A stretch of DNA of 42,930 bases from Cellulomonas sp. IC4_254 (GTDB lineage Bacteria > Actinomycetota > Actinomycetes > Actinomycetales > Cellulomonadaceae). The stretch covers positions 1 through 42,930 of the forward strand of contig NZ_JAANNB010000009.1 of NCBI RefSeq assembly GCF_011603975.1, written 5' to 3'. The notes beneath the pieces are model-generated. The model was given only the letters and a program-made list of their open reading frames with translations, was not told the origin of the DNA and did no database searches. This document shows, piece after piece, positions 42,900-42,930 of this stretch (position 1 is its first letter; the number at the start of each line of letters is the position of its first letter). Both the position numbers and the translations under genes were made by a program.

Positions 42900-42930
42900 A
42901 TGGTGCTCGTGAGCGACACCTCCCCCGTCC
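42900..42930 (+). CDS. Start of a truncated gene, possibly xseB
   Basis: The window ends within an open frame beginning ATG 42900 (MVLVSDTSPV) or GTG 42909 (MSDTSPV). Only about ten codons are present, too few to identify. Because xseA lacks its usual neighbour and this gene follows on the same strand, the exonuclease VII small subunit is a reasonable guess. No Shine-Dalgarno is evident. Confidence 0.35.
   Translation, partial: MVLVSDTSPV

Overview
The window is high-GC DNA (long stretches well over 70% GC, GTG starts common, third codon positions almost always G or C) from an actinobacterium. A mycothiol gene (mshB), a DUF3117 protein, a FolP2-type dihydropteroate synthase homologue, the tetrahydrodipicolinate succinylase DapD of the actinobacterial type and a TypA/peptide-ABC neighbourhood point to Actinomycetia. 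The overall style (Opp system, PIG-V protein, PAS/MCP pair) suggests Micrococcales, perhaps a Cellulomonas relative; that genus-level guess is inference. It is mostly chromosomal core sequence. No rRNA, tRNA, IS element, prophage or CRISPR array was seen.

Layout. 51-6610: DUF3117, a PIG-V-like mannosyltransferase, a FolP2-like protein, a LOG-family protein, and divergent dapE/dapD followed by a lysozyme-like exported protein. 6626-8157: a PAS protein and a soluble methyl-accepting protein, translationally coupled, resembling a split aerotaxis receptor. 8248-9546: citrate synthase with a CRP/GlxR-type box upstream. 9784-11272: dapC and the seven-iron ferredoxin fdxA. 11399-14664: an SH3-like small protein, a VanW-family membrane protein, a flavin reductase and a small membrane protein. 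14765-17765: mshB and typA. 17905-25277: an oligopeptide ABC importer (fused OppDF, OppC, a long OppB, lipoprotein OppA), interrupted by an opposite-strand PH-domain gene. 25773-31713: small stress or accessory genes (VOC protein, CGNR regulator, hemerythrin, APC transporter with a small partner, DUF1801, MarR and SDR). 31750-33532: vapB-vapC-rlmG, with overlapping stops and starts. 33602-41066: ychF, an ABC exporter, rmuC, ispH and xseA. 41153-42870: a divergent SDR/XRE pair. The last bases begin another gene, possibly xseB.

How the genes fit together. DapC, DapD and DapE supply three steps of the succinylase branch to meso-diaminopimelate, the peptidoglycan cross-linking residue; the lysozyme-like gene after dapD fits a cell-wall theme. 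Citrate synthase and the Opp operon carry almost identical CRP-like boxes, which hints at shared cAMP-type control. XseA and RmuC are DNA-maintenance proteins, IspH makes isoprenoid precursors, and YchF and TypA are translation-associated NTPases.

Two genome-style signals stand out. First, at least fourteen genes have a TANNNT-like -10 hexamer only 6-8 bases before the start codon, which predicts widespread leaderless mRNA. Second, several strong palindromes sit in intergenic DNA and one lies inside mshB. The most interesting items are the vapBC-rlmG coupling with its operator, the paired CRP boxes, the split PAS/MCP pair, the OppB insertion and the mshB palindrome. All function calls rest on recognisable motifs; no database search was possible.
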